A DNA stretch of 64,000 nucleotides from positions 248,001 through 312,000 of the forward strand of contig NC_002967.9 in assembly GCF_000008185.1 (NCBI RefSeq), read 5' to 3'. The notes beneath the pieces were generated by a model, which was not told the DNA's origin, searched no databases, and saw only the letters and a list, made by a program, of their open reading frames with translations. The position numbers and the translations under genes were made by a program. This document shows, one piece after another, positions 61,985 to 64,000 of this stretch; position 1 is the first letter of the stretch; each line of letters opens with the position of its first letter. Source of the stretch: Treponema denticola ATCC 35405. Lineage in GTDB: Bacteria > Spirochaetota > Spirochaetia > Treponematales > Treponemataceae.

Positions 61985-62386
61985 CTACACGGCCAGCTTT
62001 AACTCCGTAATAATTTTAGCTATTTTTACAAAATCATCATCATCGTGTAGAAGCGGAATATTATTTTCAATCGCTGTTTCTGCAATCAGCAAATCTACCG
62101 TACTACGAATTGTAAAACCTTTTCTACGGCAACGGAAATTCAACAAAGCTGCATTTTCAAATGATTGAATACCTAATCTTAACGAATACAATGGTACATC
62201 AATTAAATAAGATTTCAAAATAGCAAATTCTTTTTCGTCCTTTGCACCTTGCAGAATTTCTTGATAAATAAATTCATTGATACAAAAATGTTTTTCTTCC
62301 TCAATCAATTTTTCAAAATATGTGGTACCGACAGTTTTCCTGCCGCGAAAAAAATTGATCAACACAGAAGTATCTACTAAAATCAT
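61985..62386 (-). CDS. PIN-domain toxin, VapC-like
   Basis: 133 residues. ILVDTSVLINFFRG, NEFIYQEILQG, STVDLLIAETAIENN and HDDDDFVKIAKI carry the PIN acidic residues. Start overlaps the antitoxin stop by 4 bases (ATGA type). Confidence 0.88.
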   Translation of the reverse strand: MILVDTSVLINFFRGRKTVGTTYFEKLIEEEKHFCINEFIYQEILQGAKDEKEFAILKSYLIDVPLYSLRLGIQSFENAALLNFRCRRKGFTIRSTVDLLIAETAIENNIPLLHDDDDFVKIAKIITELKLAV

Positions 62387-62580
62387 TGAGAACTCCGCAT
62401 TGCTTTATAATCATATCCATCGGCAAACTGAATTTTACCTTTTAGATCGGCAATACTATGCTGTCTTTTTTCAGCGGGAAATTCAATTGTTTCCATGTAT
62501 GAAATAACCATTCGTGCCTGTTCATTATCAAGCATTGCAAAATAATCCATCGCTTTTTTTTTAAGAGCCGTTTCTACCAT
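62383..62580 (-). CDS. VapB-type antitoxin of the PIN toxin
   Basis: 65 residues from ATG 62580 with GGAGGT before it. Starts MVETALKKKAMDYFAMLDNE with a helix-rich body; acidic tail binds the toxin. Typical of antitoxins paired with this PIN type, though the family name is not certain. Confidence 0.7.
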   Translation of the reverse strand: MVETALKKKAMDYFAMLDNEQARMVISYMETIEFPAEKRQHSIADLKGKIQFADGYDYKAMRSSQ

Positions 62581-62744
62581 CAAAAACCTCCTTATAAAAA
62601 ACACGCCAATAGCGTGTGAGCATAACGCATATTAGACCTACTAATATGATATACCAAGATATCAAGTTTTTCAAGCAATAAAAAACATTTTATCTCGCCC
62701 TTACGAATGCATATACCGTATTTCAATCCATCATTTCCGTGTTG

Positions 62745-64000
62745 TTAAAATGTCTCCAGCTGCATTTCAAGTTCATTCTTTTTTTCACCGCACAGTTCTT
62801 TGACAATCTTTCCGCCGGATAAAATCAGTACACGCGAACAGATTGTTTTGATAAACTCAATATCATGGGTGATAACGATAACAGTCTTTTTATCGTCAGC
62901 AAGCCGCTTGATTATGCGACCTGCCTCTTGCATGCTTTTAAGATCAAGCCCGCTGGTGGGTTCATCAAAGATAAGGATGTCCTTTCCGCACAGTACACTG
63001 ACCGCTACTGCAAGCCGCTGCTTTTGCCCGCCGGAAAGGGAAAGCGGATGCCTCTCTTTTAGCCGGTTAAGCGAGAGTTCCGTTAACACTTCATCGATAG
63101 CGGGATCCGGCAAATCTTTGATACCTAATCGGCATTCAGCATATACGCTGTCCGTAAAAAGCTGATGACCGACATCCTGCATCACCATATATGAACGCTC
63201 TCTCCGCATTTTTCTCGATAGGGGGTTGCCGTCAAAAGATATGCTTCCCGCTGCTTCTTGTGTAAGACCGCATAACGTACGCGCCAATGTCGTTTTCCCC
63301 GCTCCATTTTCTCCCGTTATTGCAATAATTTCTCCTCCTGTTGTAGAAAACGAAATATCTTGCAGAACGGATGTATGCCCTAATTTGACGGTAATATCTT
63401 TTACTGCAAAGGTATGCCCGCCGAAAGATACGCTTACATCGGGAGATACATTTACAGTCTCAGCTTTAACATCAGCAAGATTTCTACAGCGCAATTTCAT
63501 ACTTTTTATCTGTGCTTCAGGAAGATCAACAAATGTTTTAATATCCATATCATGAGCAATCTTTCCATTTTCCATAAAAATTACCCTATCAGCTATATCC
63601 ATCAAATACCATATACGATGTTCGGCAATGATAATAGTCTTTCCCTGTAATTTGATTTTTTTAATCAGTTCGCTCAGTTCTTTGATAGAATGATAATCCA
63701 TATTAGACGAAGGTTCATCCAACACAAATATGTCAGGTGCTGCAGCATACACTGAAGCAAATGCGATCTTTTGTTTTTCTCCTCCGGAAAGTTCAAAAAT
63801 GCTGCGTTCGCGCAAATTTTGTATCTGTAAATCCTCGGTAACTTTTTCAAGGCGGCTCAGTAATTGCTCCGGAGGAAGTCCTCGGTTTTCCAAACCGAAT
63901 ACGATTTCACTATCAGTATCGGTATTAAAAAACTGTGTTCTTGGATTTTGAAAGACCGTCCCGACGCTATCGGAAAGCTGCGCAATATCCGCTTCCTCAC
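62745..64000 (-). CDS. ecfA: ECF transporter ATPase, two fused domains (open at window edge)
   Basis: 418 codons, running off the right edge; the frame is open to base 64000 with Q-loop VFQNPRTQFF near the edge. Domain 1: LSGGEKQKIAFASVYAAAPD, DEPSSNMD. Domain 2: GENGAGKTTLARTLCG, LSGGQKQRLAVAVSVL, IFDEPTSGLDLKS. Its Walker A of domain 1 lies beyond the window. It is the third ECF ATPase in the window. Confidence 0.9.
   Translation of the reverse strand, partial: EEADIAQLSDSVGTVFQNPRTQFFNTDTDSEIVFGLENRGLPPEQLLSRLEKVTEDLQIQNLRERSIFELSGGEKQKIAFASVYAAAPDIFVLDEPSSNMDYHSIKELSELIKKIKLQGKTIIIAEHRIWYLMDIADRVIFMENGKIAHDMDIKTFVDLPEAQIKSMKLRCRNLADVKAETVNVSPDVSVSFGGHTFAVKDITVKLGHTSVLQDISFSTTGGEIIAITGENGAGKTTLARTLCGLTQEAAGSISFDGNPLSRKMRRERSYMVMQDVGHQLFTDSVYAECRLGIKDLPDPAIDEVLTELSLNRLKERHPLSLSGGQKQRLAVAVSVLCGKDILIFDEPTSGLDLKSMQEAGRIIKRLADDKKTVIVITHDIEFIKTICSRVLILSGGKIVKELCGEKKNELEMQLETF

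Noticed and set aside
1-64000. CRISPR arrays, rRNA operons, insertion sequences, integrase or phage genes
   Set aside because: Looked for direct repeats with regular spacers, 16S/23S signatures, transposase motifs and tyrosine recombinases; none seen. The attC sites are the only mobile-element sequences.

Overview
The window looks like chromosomal DNA of an oral-type spirochaete, closest to Treponema denticola or a near relative. The evidence is the combination of ECF-transporter S components of the Treponema/Streptococcus 'Trep_Strep' type, glycine reductase GrdC/GrdD next to a selenocysteine thioredoxin, tryptophanase, a PilZ protein resembling the c-di-GMP receptor I recall as TDE0214, and dnaN-recF-dciA in the order known from Treponema pallidum. 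The genus call is firm. The species call is recall-based.

Region 1 (1-6 kb) is housekeeping. It holds a truncated substrate-binding protein, a TPR protein, a PilZ protein, the SRP RNA, four serine tRNAs plus one arginine tRNA, a perfect parS and a near-parS site, a methyltransferase, an O6-alkylguanine repair protein, and dciA. Region 2 (6-14.9 kb) is an accessory island inserted between recF and dciA. It carries a ribbon-helix-helix protein, a distant alkyladenine-glycosylase-like protein, a GNAT, a lipoprotein, a Phd antitoxin with a toxin stub, and a restriction-like module: a double-domain DNA methyltransferase, an HNH endonuclease and a GHKL ATPase joined to a PD-(D/E)XK nuclease. Region 3 (14.9-17.4 kb) is recF, dnaN and a divergent AT-rich intergenic region with DnaA-box-like sites, a candidate oriC.

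Region 4 (17.4-26.6 kb) holds a macrodomain protein, a class II Fic protein with a three-half-site operator, an ABC exporter, a PIN toxin pair, RNase Y, a Sec-containing thioredoxin, and grdD/grdC. Region 5 (26.8-33.8 kb) is a TetR-controlled operon of two ABC exporters plus a complete ECF transporter. Region 6 (33.9-41.4 kb) holds a magnesium-chelatase remnant, DUF488, flavoredoxin, tryptophanase with its likely transporter, and putative immunity genes.

Region 7 (41.4-47.2 kb) is a second ECF operon with a methyltransferase, facing a marR-EFR1-flavodoxin operon. Region 8 (47.3-52.8 kb) is a run of integron-like cassettes with attC sites but no integrase, including a SIR2/HAM1 pair and a frameshifted BrnT/BrnA module. 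Region 9 (54.3-58.6 kb) is a second ABC exporter pair whose promoter and operators nearly duplicate those of the second ECF operon. Region 10 (58.8-62.6 kb) has a CPBP protease, an HD protein and two more attC-ended toxin-antitoxin cassettes. The window ends inside another ECF ATPase.

Main themes: one putative MarR regulon spanning two operons 13 kb apart, a defence-like island in the replication operon, and a cassette array with candidate NAD-targeting defence genes.
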